Of a stretch of 36,674 nt of DNA, positions 1-8,233 are shown in pieces. Origin of the DNA: Candidatus Goldiibacteriota bacterium (GTDB lineage Bacteria > Oederibacteriota > JAAXVQ01). The notes below the pieces were generated by a model. It saw nothing but the letters and a program-made list of their open reading frames with translations. It was not told the origin of the DNA and made no database searches. Within the stretch, counting starts at the first letter, position 1, and every line of letters begins with the position of its first letter. The position numbers and the translations under genes are program-made. The stretch spans positions 1-36,674 of the forward strand of contig JAGVPM010000043.1 of NCBI GenBank assembly GCA_020052235.1, written 5' to 3'.

Positions 1-249
1 GGCGGTCATGGTAGATGTCGGCGTATCCGTAGAGGTTTCCGTTGCCGTATCAGTAGCGGTTCCAGTAGGCGTGGCTGTTTCTGTGGCGGTTTCAGTGGGC
101 GTGGCCGTGGGTGTGACGGTTTCGGTAGGTGTGCCTGTAGGTGTGTCGGTCTCAGTAAATGCAGCCTGCCCGTTTAAGGATAGCCCCAAACATAGGATGG
201 CCACTCCCCAAAAAAGTGTCACGGCTCGGGCAAAAGTCCGCAACTTCAT
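1..249 (-). CDS. Secreted Thr-Pro repeat protein, N-terminal fragment (runs off the window)
   Basis: The reading frame starts with ATG at 249 and is still open at base 1, giving 83 residues. The first 30 or so residues form a Sec-type signal peptide: basic MKLR, a hydrophobic core, then GQA just before the likely cleavage site. The rest is low-complexity repeats of the type TPTxTxT (threonine, proline, alanine, glutamate). Such stretches are usually extended, possibly glycosylated linkers in surface proteins of uncultivated Gram-negative lineages. The start codon overlaps the stop of the upstream barrel gene (ATGA, 246-249), so the two are translationally coupled. The functional domain would lie beyond the window and cannot be named. 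A plus-strand frame over the same bases is a repeat-driven shadow. Confidence 0.75.
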   Translation of the reverse strand, partial: MKLRTFARAVTLFWGVAILCLGLSLNGQAAFTETDTPTGTPTETVTPTATPTETATETATPTGTATDTATETSTDTPTSTMTA

Positions 250-1805
250 TGGGAACCTGCTTTGCCCGAAACATTTTTTCCGGTCCGTTTCTCAAATTCC
301 GCCAGCTGTTGTGAGGCATCTTCCAAGCAGGTTAAGAACCCACGCCAATCCCGGTAAACCACCAACCGCTCCCGGGCTTCAAAAAGTTTCATTTCAATCG
401 TGTATAATTCCGCATCCAGGGCGGCATCGATCGCCAGGCGGAGTTGCTTGATTTCTTGGCGGCTGGAGAAATAGTTGATCACCTTTTTAGTTAAATAAGT
501 CTTAACGACTTTAATCAATTGTTCCCGTTTGGCCTGCTGTTCGGCCTCGATCTTTTCTTCCTTAACTGCAGGCACGGGTTGTCCCATTTCCTTGGCGTAC
601 TTTTCCTGCAGCTGTTTGGCAGCTTGCAGGATGTTTTTCATGTCCCGGATGGCCGGAATATATTGGGTCTGGGCCATTAAATTTGAAACGTCCAGCAGAT
701 CGTTCTTCATCCCTTCGATTTCCGAAGCATGCGTCTGGTAAATCGGCTGGATTTCCATTTCCACGATCAAACCCCTGACTTTTTCGAACAAGGCATAAGC
801 TTTCCGGCGGTTTTCCTCAAATTTCACTTCAGCGCGGCGTTTGCGCTCGTCTTCCATTCTTTTAAGTTCTTCTTTTGAGGGGAGCGGAAGCATAAAATCC
901 AGGGATATGCGGTGAATGCCCGCAGTTTCCTGAATACTGGCAAAAGGATAATTGAAGGCATAATTTAAGTTAAGCAGATATTTGGAAACCGCCAGTGCGC
1001 AACTTCCTCCGACCGTAACCGTCAAGGCCGAGTCCATTCCTCCGAGGAATCCGGCCCGAACTCCGAAACGCCTGGACGCGAACCACCGTTCCGCGCCAAC
1101 GCGGTAGCCGAAGCTGCCATCATCATAAATCAAATCAAGAGCACCGTCCCAATCTTTCCAAAACGTGGAAGCACCGAAACGCAACGCCAGCGGCTGGCGT
1201 GCTTCGGCTTTGAGTCCCATATCCGGTTGGTTTAAATTCAAAACGCTCAATCCCAACCGCAAACTGGGATGGGATGGTTCCTCGGCCAAAGGTTCATAGA
1301 GCATGCCTAAATCCAAACCTACTTGTATTTTAGAAGATTGCCCGGAAAAGTAATCGTTCTCCGCCAGGCTCGGGCCGTCGGTGTATCCAAAATAAAAAAG
1401 TTTGGCCGTACCTCCGGCCCAAAACGGTATTTGCTCATACGGACGCATGGCCCAGCCCAGCAGGAATTCATTCTCCGTATAGACATTTGTGACCGTACGG
1501 TTATTCCAACCAAAGCCGATCCCGCCATTGTCATACAGGCATTGGGAATAGGTCAGATGGTTTTCCTGGATAACACCGTCATCCAGTCCGGGATATAAGT
1601 TGGCGTATTCCAGAGAAGCTTCGATGTTTTTCTCGAGCGCAAGCCCGGCCGGGTTGTAATTCAACGCATGCACATCCGTAGCCAGAGCCACATAGGCATC
1701 GCCCATGCCCATAGGCCGTGCGCCGATCCGCCGATCCATAGCTTGTGCAGACGCTACCCAGCAGAACAGCAGGCCTACGACTGCCCACGCACGGAAAAAG
1801 CGCAT
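246..1805 (-). CDS. PorV/PorQ-like outer-membrane barrel with C-terminal coiled coil
   Basis: This 519-residue protein has a signal peptide (about residues 1-22, ending AQA). It then has a barrel region opening with GARPMGMGDAYVAL (28-41) and NYNPAGLA (49-56), the hallmark start of the PorV/PorQ/UPF0164 group of outer-membrane proteins. The barrel appears to end near residue 305. From about 310 to 505 the sequence is charged, helical and heptad-like, probably a periplasmic coiled coil, which is unusual for the family. Family knowledge suggests an outer-membrane channel or carrier; the tail may tether partners or span the periplasm (inference). A purine-rich site (GGGAGAAAGGA) precedes the ATG. 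The gene lies 32 bases after a second barrel gene and overlaps the next gene by 4 bases. Confidence 0.85.
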   Translation of the reverse strand: MRFFRAWAVVGLLFCWVASAQAMDRRIGARPMGMGDAYVALATDVHALNYNPAGLALEKNIEASLEYANLYPGLDDGVIQENHLTYSQCLYDNGGIGFGWNNRTVTNVYTENEFLLGWAMRPYEQIPFWAGGTAKLFYFGYTDGPSLAENDYFSGQSSKIQVGLDLGMLYEPLAEEPSHPSLRLGLSVLNLNQPDMGLKAEARQPLALRFGASTFWKDWDGALDLIYDDGSFGYRVGAERWFASRRFGVRAGFLGGMDSALTVTVGGSCALAVSKYLLNLNYAFNYPFASIQETAGIHRISLDFMLPLPSKEELKRMEDERKRRAEVKFEENRRKAYALFEKVRGLIVEMEIQPIYQTHASEIEGMKNDLLDVSNLMAQTQYIPAIRDMKNILQAAKQLQEKYAKEMGQPVPAVKEEKIEAEQQAKREQLIKVVKTYLTKKVINYFSSRQEIKQLRLAIDAALDAELYTIEMKLFEARERLVVYRDWRGFLTCLEDASQQLAEFEKRTGKNVSGKAGSQ

Positions 1806-1837
1806 GTTCCTTTCTCCCTAAAATGATTTAAGACAAA

Positions 1838-2866
1838 TTAAAATTCAATCCGCAGCGACAAACGATGGCTTGCCCCCAGCTCATTGTTGGGGAGCCAAGC
1901 ATAATCCAGTCCGAGAAGCACCAGCAATTGTTCTTTGTAGCCGATCATACGCCCGGTCCGGGCCAGAATCCTCTGGTTGATGCGCCAGTCCACGCCCAGG
2001 CCGGTGTTCAAACCGTTTAGGGCGTCCGTGTTTTGGACGTAATTGGTATTATAACCGGCCCGTAGAGCAAATCGGAAAGCAAGCCTCACGCTCCGTGAGA
2101 ATTCCACTCCCAAATGATAATGCGGTTGCTGGTCAAACGGTGCCTGCACGTCTCCGGCTATTACCAGATCCCGCCTAAACAGATAATAGGCCGCGCCCAG
2201 ATTAATCATAAACGGCAGCGGATACCCCGTGTTCACGTATTGCACCTTCTGGCCGATATTTTTAAAACACAGTCCCATGGTCAGGTCTTTTTTCAAAAAA
2301 TTCTGGCGCAAGCCGGCGTCGCCGGCAAAAGCCAGGGAGGAAGCATCCGCCAATTTGGATGAAATGCCTTTAATGACAAAACCGAACGGCATATCAAAAA
2401 CATCGGTGCCGTAACCGGCGGCAAAGAGCATTTCGGAATAGTCCACGGGCTTGGTTTCCAGCCCGGTATTGTCATAACCGGGCATGGGCAGATTAAACGC
2501 CAACCGGGTCACCATCAAGCCGAAAGCGTTTCCCTGGTCTATGGGTACCTGTAAGGCTACGGTGTCCAAAAGCAAATCGTCCATCAGAAAACTATTTTCC
2601 AGAAAAATAGAGGTATGACCTGATTCGATCAGCCCCGCAGGGTTCCACCACAGGCTCTCGGGCCCTTCGGCTACGGCCGTGTAGGCCGAACCCATGCCCA
2701 CGCTGCGCGGACCCATGGGAACTTTTAGAAATGCCAGCGCCGTGGTTCCATTTTCATCTTTGGTAAACGGGCCGGCTCCGGCTGTAGAAGCAAGGGCTAA
2801 AAAGATCCCCAGCCAAGCAAACGCCGTCCAAACGGCGAAACGGTTGTGCACATTCAATTTACGCAT
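1838..2866 (-). CDS. PorV/PorQ family outer-membrane protein
   Basis: This 342-residue protein has a long signal peptide (to about residue 31) and the diagnostic N-terminal barrel motif FLKVPMGPRSVGMGSAYTAV (46-65) followed by WNPAGL (74-79). The remainder alternates hydrophobic and polar residues with many aromatic and glycine positions, and ends in a typical barrel strand, LSLRIEF. In Bacteroidota, PorV is an outer-membrane beta-barrel that binds type IX secretion cargo. Proteins with this motif are also common in phyla that lack the rest of T9SS, so a secretion role here is inference. It follows a gene for a protein with a T9SS/FlgD-like C-terminus by only 11 bases, and that gene's TAG stop overlaps this gene's strong AGGAGG ribosome-binding site. 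Confidence 0.85.
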   Translation of the reverse strand: MRKLNVHNRFAVWTAFAWLGIFLALASTAGAGPFTKDENGTTALAFLKVPMGPRSVGMGSAYTAVAEGPESLWWNPAGLIESGHTSIFLENSFLMDDLLLDTVALQVPIDQGNAFGLMVTRLAFNLPMPGYDNTGLETKPVDYSEMLFAAGYGTDVFDMPFGFVIKGISSKLADASSLAFAGDAGLRQNFLKKDLTMGLCFKNIGQKVQYVNTGYPLPFMINLGAAYYLFRRDLVIAGDVQAPFDQQPHYHLGVEFSRSVRLAFRFALRAGYNTNYVQNTDALNGLNTGLGVDWRINQRILARTGRMIGYKEQLLVLLGLDYAWLPNNELGASHRLSLRIEF

Positions 2867-2877
2867 GCTTTTTCCTC

Positions 2878-4788
2878 CTATCGAATTACCATGAACTTGC
2901 CCTTACGGTTGCCTGCCGAAGATTCCAGCCGGTAAAAATAAACTCCGGGGGCTACCAGGGCGCCATTGGTGTTGCGCAGGTCCCAATCCACAAATAATTG
3001 ACGGTCTGCTTTGTCAAGGCTTCTCACCAACACGCCATCAAGGGTATAAATACGGATGGTGGTGGTGTGCATAAGGTTAAAAAAGCGAAGATGATCGGCG
3101 CTCTGGGCGCCTGTGCCGCCAAAACGGATGGGATTCGGGTACACATAAGCCTGGTTTAAATCCGGCCAGGTGATGCCAAGCGCATTGCGGATCAGGCATT
3201 GCTGCCCATCCGGATTTTGCACGAGCAAATCCCAATCCCCCACGGGAGCATTGGTCAAATCAAAATCCACGGTGAATTGGCTGGCCGTGAAAAAGTTCAA
3301 AGTCGGCGTGGTTACAACCACGTTGATACCGGGAATATCCGGCTTCCCGGCCTGTTTCAACCAGGCATTCACCCGCTGCGCCGGGACGGAACCGCCGGCA
3401 AAATTAGATCCCTGAACCGTAATTGTGACAATGCCCGTATTTTTGGCATTGTCGGGTGATACCGCAGTCACCAGCGGAGGGCCTTGAAAATAATTGGCCA
3501 TCACCCGGCTTTGACCATTGACACCGGCGGATGGTTCCCACACTTGAAACACCGCGATGGCGTTCCCCAATTTATCACAGGTAACTCTCGGGCTCATTGG
3601 GGTGACGGAATTTCCCAGCGCATCCAAGGGACCCTGGGCATTCATGGCCGTCCAACGCGTCCCGTCCCATTCGGAAGCATAGGCATGCCGGAAAGCATTG
3701 GCAGTATTGCCGTTGGAATAAACACAGATTGCTTTTCCTTGCGGGGTTGCGGCAATATCCGCATAACGGGCGGAAAACGTGCTGCCGGCAGCATCGACCG
3801 GCGTGCTGGAAGGATCAACGGTCCAGCTTTGACCGTTGAACAGGCTGCAATGGATGCGGGTATTATTATCCGTTTTGTTTTTTAATTCATATACGCAAAG
3901 CATTTGTCCCGAAGGCAGTGCCACAATCCGCGGGTAATCGGCGTCAAATCCGGTGTCCGCGCCGCTGATGGCGACAGTAGCAACCATGGCGCTCGAAAGC
4001 TGCCATCCGCCTATGCCCCAGTAATACCATTGGCCGTTGCGATAGCGGGCCACATAAATGCATTTAACCGACGCGCTCTCCTCGGCAAAGGTGCAATAAA
4101 TATCACCCGTACTTGAAGTCGCCATATGCGGATGCGAAGCCACATTGGTGCCCGTCCCGTTAATCGGCAATACCGCACTGGTAATGGTTGTCCAACCCGA
4201 GCTGCCCCAATACATGCAGGTATTATTTTCCCATTTGCTGGAACAAATCCGGCTTTGACCGCTGGGCAAAGCTTGAATATACGTCAAGATTCCCGCGGAC
4301 CCCAGCATGGCGATCCCTGGTTGTTCGGCATTGAAAGTTTGGTAGGGATTTAGCGGAGAGGATGAATTAACAATGGCGAAATCCTGATTATAAAAATCTC
4401 CGTAAATGGCATTGGTTGTACTGCCCGAATTATCCTGAGCGTAAACACACATGCCGTTCGTGCTGGTTACAATGTCCAAAGCCGGTTGTTTCGAATTGCC
4501 TTGAATTGTCCGGTTGTCAATGGGTGTTATGCCCGTAGGAACCCAAATGTTGCCCCCATAAGACTGGCGGGATACCAACAGATGATAATAGGCATTAGTA
4601 GGTTGGGTTATTAGGCAAATGGCGTTATTCGCATCATCAAAAGCCACATCAATATCCCTGGCATCCATGGGCTGGTCAATTTCATTTCCGCCGCCCTGAT
4701 TTTGCATCAGTCCCAGCCAGTCCGCCCAAGCACCGGGGGACAACAGCAAACAGAGCAGTCCGCAGATCACCAAAATTCGACTTCGCAT
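2878..4788 (-). CDS. Secreted protein with IPT/TIG-like domain and T9SS/FlgD-like C-terminal domain
   Basis: This 636-residue protein has a clear signal peptide (1-22, ending AWA). Residues from about 25 to 420 are rich in Trp, Gly and Asn repeats of a beta-propeller flavour, with recurrent phrases such as ICVYSNGN and LCVYELKN. An IPT/TIG-like Ig domain follows at about 425-545 (starting PPLVTAVSPDNAKNTG). The last 90 residues (547-636) form a classic sorting or FlgD-like Ig domain: YPNP (550-553), then IRIYTLDG, WDLRN, GVYFYRLE and a basic end. In T9SS bacteria this domain directs outer-membrane export. Adjacency to two PorV-like genes is consistent with that, but no core T9SS gene is visible. 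It ends in TAG. Confidence 0.8.
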   Translation of the reverse strand: MRSRILVICGLLCLLLSPGAWADWLGLMQNQGGGNEIDQPMDARDIDVAFDDANNAICLITQPTNAYYHLLVSRQSYGGNIWVPTGITPIDNRTIQGNSKQPALDIVTSTNGMCVYAQDNSGSTTNAIYGDFYNQDFAIVNSSSPLNPYQTFNAEQPGIAMLGSAGILTYIQALPSGQSRICSSKWENNTCMYWGSSGWTTITSAVLPINGTGTNVASHPHMATSSTGDIYCTFAEESASVKCIYVARYRNGQWYYWGIGGWQLSSAMVATVAISGADTGFDADYPRIVALPSGQMLCVYELKNKTDNNTRIHCSLFNGQSWTVDPSSTPVDAAGSTFSARYADIAATPQGKAICVYSNGNTANAFRHAYASEWDGTRWTAMNAQGPLDALGNSVTPMSPRVTCDKLGNAIAVFQVWEPSAGVNGQSRVMANYFQGPPLVTAVSPDNAKNTGIVTITVQGSNFAGGSVPAQRVNAWLKQAGKPDIPGINVVVTTPTLNFFTASQFTVDFDLTNAPVGDWDLLVQNPDGQQCLIRNALGITWPDLNQAYVYPNPIRFGGTGAQSADHLRFFNLMHTTTIRIYTLDGVLVRSLDKADRQLFVDWDLRNTNGALVAPGVYFYRLESSAGNRKGKFMVIR

Positions 4789-4845
4789 AAATCCACCTCA
4801 CTGGAAAAATTTTACACTATTGGATAAAAACGCATCCGCGTTTGG

Positions 4846-6144
4846 TCAGATCACCGGGGCGATGGTGACAATTTCACCGCGATTCGGCCCTTGCCGCCGG
4901 GCATTCTGCAAAACCGACTCAGCGCGTTTCAGCAGGGCTTCGGCGTTCACGGTAATCGCTTCTTGTTCCGAGTCGAGGAAAACCAGGCCATAGGTAAACG
5001 TCAGCGCAGCCACGGGGCGTCCCGTTTCGTTGCGTAACTCCGTCTTTCCCATGGCTTCCCGAAGCCGGTTGAAAACGACCTCGGCTCCATCCATATTGGT
5101 ATTGGGAAAAATCAACCCAAAACGCAGCTGTTCGGCCCTGGCCACCACATCAATGTGGCGGGTGCATTTTTTCAGGATTTCCGCAAACAACTTCAAAGCC
5201 TGATCCGTGATGCCCGGATTGGTTTCTTGCTGCGCGCGCAACACCACCCCCAGGTCAATCCAGCCCGAACACAAAGGATCACGGAAGCGTTGCGCGCGTT
5301 CCAGCTCCACGGTAAACTGCTTGCGGAAGAACATTTCCCGGTAACAGCCGGTGAGTGGGTCCAACATGCTCTGCCCCTGCAGGCGCGAAACCATATCCTT
5401 TAAGTAACTCATCAGGCGGTTAAAAATTTCCGCCAATCTTCCCAGTTCATCGTCCCCATACACCGGTACTTCGGCCTCGAAATTCTGCTGGAAAATGTCC
5501 TCGGCCCCCTCAATGAGTGCGCGGACGGGTTTCAGCAGCATGCGGATCAGAACGAAAAAAACCAGGGCCGAGAGCAATGAAAATCCGAAAAAGAGAAAGG
5601 CGATAAACACCGCTGCCCGCGGCAGCGCATAGCGGAAAAGATAATTGGCGGAAACACCCACCACTCCGCCGCCCCACACTTTCCCTTCCAGAAACACCGG
5701 CATTATTATGGTGGCCACATCGAAGGACTTGTTTCGCAGCCGGACATTGCGGAGGTAAAAAAATCGTTCCTTGTCGTTCTTCAGCACCCAATTGTTTTTT
5801 TTATCCGCGCGGAATATTTTTTCCACGTCCCCGCCCGTGGTATCCAGGACAACCTTGCCCTCGCGGTCAATTAGGGCCACGTAAAGAATATTTTCCTGCA
5901 ACTCCATATTGGCCGCGATTTCTTTTTCAACTTGGGGAATAGTCTGATCGTGAATGGCCTTGGAAATATCATGGCTGCGGAGGATATAATAAGCGAACCC
6001 GGTCGTAACTCCGACAAAAGAATCCTTAACCGAGTATAAAAGGTAATTTAAAAAAACACTGGAAAGCCCGGCTACCACTACAGTAACCAGAATAAAAACA
6101 TAAGTTTGCAATTTCGCACTAAAGGAACGTTTGTTGTGTGCCAT
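4846..6144 (-). CDS. Membrane sensor with HAMP linker and degenerate GGDEF domain
   Basis: Residues 12-36 and about 176-204 are transmembrane helices flanking a roughly 140-residue extracytoplasmic region that includes a Cache/PAS-like stretch (ENILYVALIDREGKVVLDT, 84-102). A HAMP linker follows at about 203-255. The GGDEF-type domain begins at DPLTGCYRE (262-270). Where an active diguanylate cyclase has the GGDEF loop, this protein reads RAEQLRFG (336-343), so the two glycines and the Asp-Glu metal and catalytic pair are gone. It is therefore probably not a cyclase but a signal receptor or scaffold (inference). The ATG is preceded by GAGGAA at good spacing. It lies 57 bases upstream of the envelope operon. 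Confidence 0.85.
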   Translation of the reverse strand: MAHNKRSFSAKLQTYVFILVTVVVAGLSSVFLNYLLYSVKDSFVGVTTGFAYYILRSHDISKAIHDQTIPQVEKEIAANMELQENILYVALIDREGKVVLDTTGGDVEKIFRADKKNNWVLKNDKERFFYLRNVRLRNKSFDVATIIMPVFLEGKVWGGGVVGVSANYLFRYALPRAAVFIAFLFFGFSLLSALVFFVLIRMLLKPVRALIEGAEDIFQQNFEAEVPVYGDDELGRLAEIFNRLMSYLKDMVSRLQGQSMLDPLTGCYREMFFRKQFTVELERAQRFRDPLCSGWIDLGVVLRAQQETNPGITDQALKLFAEILKKCTRHIDVVARAEQLRFGLIFPNTNMDGAEVVFNRLREAMGKTELRNETGRPVAALTFTYGLVFLDSEQEAITVNAEALLKRAESVLQNARRQGPNRGEIVTIAPVI

Positions 6145-6253
6145 AAATATTCCTCTTCTATAATTCCGTCTGCACTCCGTACTATCGGTGCATTCCTGGA
6201 AATTCCTTATGGTTTAAACCCTTTCTTGCTAAAGAAAAAATTCTAACTTTAAA

Positions 6254-6262
6254 ATTATAACA
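6254..6262 (-). promoter_or_regulatory. Possible extended -10 promoter for the degenerate GGDEF gene
   Basis: On the minus strand this reads TGTTATAAT, a perfect TATAAT preceded by a TG one base upstream, within an A+T-rich gap. No good -35 box is visible at 17 bases, as expected for an extended -10 promoter. It would leave an untranslated leader of about 100 bases. Chance occurrence in this A+T-rich stretch is possible. Confidence 0.35.
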
Positions 6263-6358
6263 TACAACTACAAAATTTCTACCATAAAACTTAATTATTG
6301 ATTGAGAATGGAAATAAAACAATATTTTGGTGTGGTTTCCACAATCAGTCAATTTGGA

Positions 6359-7555
6359 CTATTTTTTAGGCAAAAACCACGGATCGGCGTCGTACTGATC
6401 ATAGGCAGTGCCCCCAGTTTTTTTGAAAACAACTAAAAAAGAAATATCCCCATTTTCAGTCAAGGTCGGTTCTCCGACTCCCAGGGTGGTGCCTGCGGAA
6501 ACAACCAATTCTTTCGGCCCCCAGCTGTTCCAATTTCCCGGTGTAAGTTGGCGGGCCCGAAAAATCGCCAGTTTGCCATCCGTATGGGTGGCTGAATAGT
6601 ACAAAAACCATTGACCGGTTTTATCTTTATAAAGATGCGGCTGATGTTCATCATTGACGGTGTTAACACTGGAGACATTCACCGGCGCGGTCCAGGTGGT
6701 GCCATTGTCCGGGCTGGTCGTGTACCAGATATCCAACATTCCGACATTGCCCGGCCGGTCATTGCTGTCAAAAAACACAACCAAATTGTTCGCATCCAAA
6801 CGTTCAATATGCGGGTTGTCTTCGGTATCATCGGTATTAACCACCGCAGATAACGAAGTACCAAGGCCTGTAGGGTTATTTGGAACGTTCATAAAGTAAC
6901 GGATATCTGTTTTAAACGAAGAGTTGTCATTGGAAGTGAACACTGCGATATCCAGTAGTGCCGAATTTGCCTGCACCGCGCAGAAACCGCCTTCGGCATA
7001 TACACTGCGCGCCATATTCGACAATTGAAAAGATGTGAACGGCTCGGAAGCGGAGTTGCGGTGGGCGTATAAAATATCAACGTGAAACCACGGAAACGAT
7101 CCAGCCGGATTGGTAACCAAGTCCATGCCCATGACCGACCCTCGCTGATAAAGATAATAATGATCCAGGGTGTCGGCATTAATCGTGAAAGAAAGGTAAT
7201 CCGCCGGAATGTAACTGCAGTAAAGGTTAAGGCCGTCGCGGGTTAGGAAAAGTCCGTCCTCCCACCCCATGTTGGCCAGGGGCTGGGGATAGGGGGTTCC
7301 GAATTCAGCGGGTAAGGCCACCACCGGCGCCTGGCTGTCTTTGGCGGCCCACCATGCCGCCTGGGCATTGTCTACTGTCACCGGCAATGTGGATTCCGTC
7401 CGGTTGCCGACATCGTCATAAGCCGCGGCTAAGATATTTTTCGCTCCGTCGGTTTGCGAAGTTGTATCCCACGTATAATCAAAATCTTTCCAATCGGCGC
7501 GGACCGTGAAATTGAGACAGAATACAAAAACTAATAAGGCAGAGAAAATTTTCAT
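6359..7555 (-). CDS. Secreted beta-propeller-like protein with Asp-box
   Basis: This 398-residue protein has a signal peptide (1-20, ending VRA). Residues 28-63 (YTWDTT...AYDDVGN...VTVDN) look like the C-terminal half of a bacterial Ig-like domain fused directly to the signal peptide. The rest resembles WD40-like/PD40 or BNR propeller repeats. A canonical Asp-box (S281-x-D283-x-G285-x-T-W288) is present. Asp-boxes are structural hairpins shared by sialidases and other propellers, so they do not prove glycosidase activity, and no catalytic arginine triad was identified. A role in surface or glycan binding is plausible. The start codon overlaps the upstream barrel gene by 4 bases (7552-7555), so the pair is likely coupled. 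The stop is TAG. Confidence 0.75.
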   Translation of the reverse strand: MKIFSALLVFVFCLNFTVRADWKDFDYTWDTTSQTDGAKNILAAAYDDVGNRTESTLPVTVDNAQAAWWAAKDSQAPVVALPAEFGTPYPQPLANMGWEDGLFLTRDGLNLYCSYIPADYLSFTINADTLDHYYLYQRGSVMGMDLVTNPAGSFPWFHVDILYAHRNSASEPFTSFQLSNMARSVYAEGGFCAVQANSALLDIAVFTSNDNSSFKTDIRYFMNVPNNPTGLGTSLSAVVNTDDTEDNPHIERLDANNLVVFFDSNDRPGNVGMLDIWYTTSPDNGTTWTAPVNVSSVNTVNDEHQPHLYKDKTGQWFLYYSATHTDGKLAIFRARQLTPGNWNSWGPKELVVSAGTTLGVGEPTLTENGDISFLVVFKKTGGTAYDQYDADPWFLPKK

Positions 7556-8046
7556 GGCCGCTTTTCCTTCCAGAGAGCATAGGCGAAACCCAAACCCAGG
7601 CAGGGTGTGAATTCATTTCCTTGCTCGCCCATGACATAAGGTAAAGACAAGTCTATAAAAAACACGGGGGTGAATTGCCAAATGAAATCCAAGCCGGCTG
7701 TCCAGGCTGAACCGCTCGCGGAATACTCCGGAGAGATTACCCTAAGTTTTCCGATTTTGCCGCGGCATGAAAAACCCCCTCCCAGCGAAGTTGAAGCATA
7801 GAGGGAGGGTTCCCAAACATGCACCTTATCTTCAGTTAAAAAAGTATATCCCAAGGTAAAACCCACGGTATCAAGAGGAAGAACCGGCAACCGTGAAAAA
7901 TGATATTCCCCCCCAACATAAGCAAACTGTCCGGCCCCTAATTCCATGCGAAAATCCACTTCCTTTTTTCCCTGACCGTAACCATAAACCTGATGGCACA
8001 ACAAAATTCCGGCAAATGTCAAAAGTATTGTGATTTTCCGTATCAT
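7552..8046 (-). CDS. Small outer-membrane beta-barrel-like protein, function unknown
   Basis: I chose the ATG at 8046 (164 residues) because GGGGAAG lies just upstream and residues 1-22 then form a proper signal peptide (MIRKITILLTFAGILLCHQVYG). The frame extends to a TTG at 8079, but that would put a polar stretch ahead of the signal. The mature part alternates aromatic and polar residues with many glycines (FAYVGGEYHF, VGFTLGYTF, WTAGLDFIWQF) and ends in GLGFAYALW, typical of an eight-strand barrel. It precedes and overlaps the secreted propeller gene by 4 bases, suggesting that the two act together at the cell surface. No specific family was recognised. Confidence 0.7.
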   Translation of the reverse strand: MIRKITILLTFAGILLCHQVYGYGQGKKEVDFRMELGAGQFAYVGGEYHFSRLPVLPLDTVGFTLGYTFLTEDKVHVWEPSLYASTSLGGGFSCRGKIGKLRVISPEYSASGSAWTAGLDFIWQFTPVFFIDLSLPYVMGEQGNEFTPCLGLGFAYALWKEKRP

Positions 8047-8233
8047 GGCTTCCCCAAATTTGTTTTTAATTACAAACAATTATTGTGCATGATTCATGCC
8101 TGTACGAGTATCGAAAAAAAGCGCACAAAATATAAGAATGGCTTTACTGAAGGAATAAACAGATGCCGGAAAACTGTACAGTTGACGGAAATTCGGCACC
8201 CAAGTGAGAAGTCAAAAAAATCAGGCGTATGTC

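Noticed and set aside
1-249. CRISPR or tandem-repeat array at the left edge
   Set aside because: The short degenerate repeats keep a protein frame (Thr-Pro codons) and have no spacer structure.
8-451. Plus-strand frame with Val-Ser-Val repeats
   Set aside because: It is the complement of the Thr-Pro repeat coding region and of the end of the barrel gene; minus-strand genes with signal peptides and an ATGA overlap explain it better.
6331-6343. Short hairpin TGTGG-TTT-CCACA between the GGDEF and propeller genes, considered as a terminator
   Set aside because: The stem is only 5 bp and no uninterrupted T run follows on the minus strand.
8047-8079. Longer TTG start for the small barrel gene
   Set aside because: It would add a polar stretch before a good signal peptide, and the ATG at 8046 has a GGGGAAG site.
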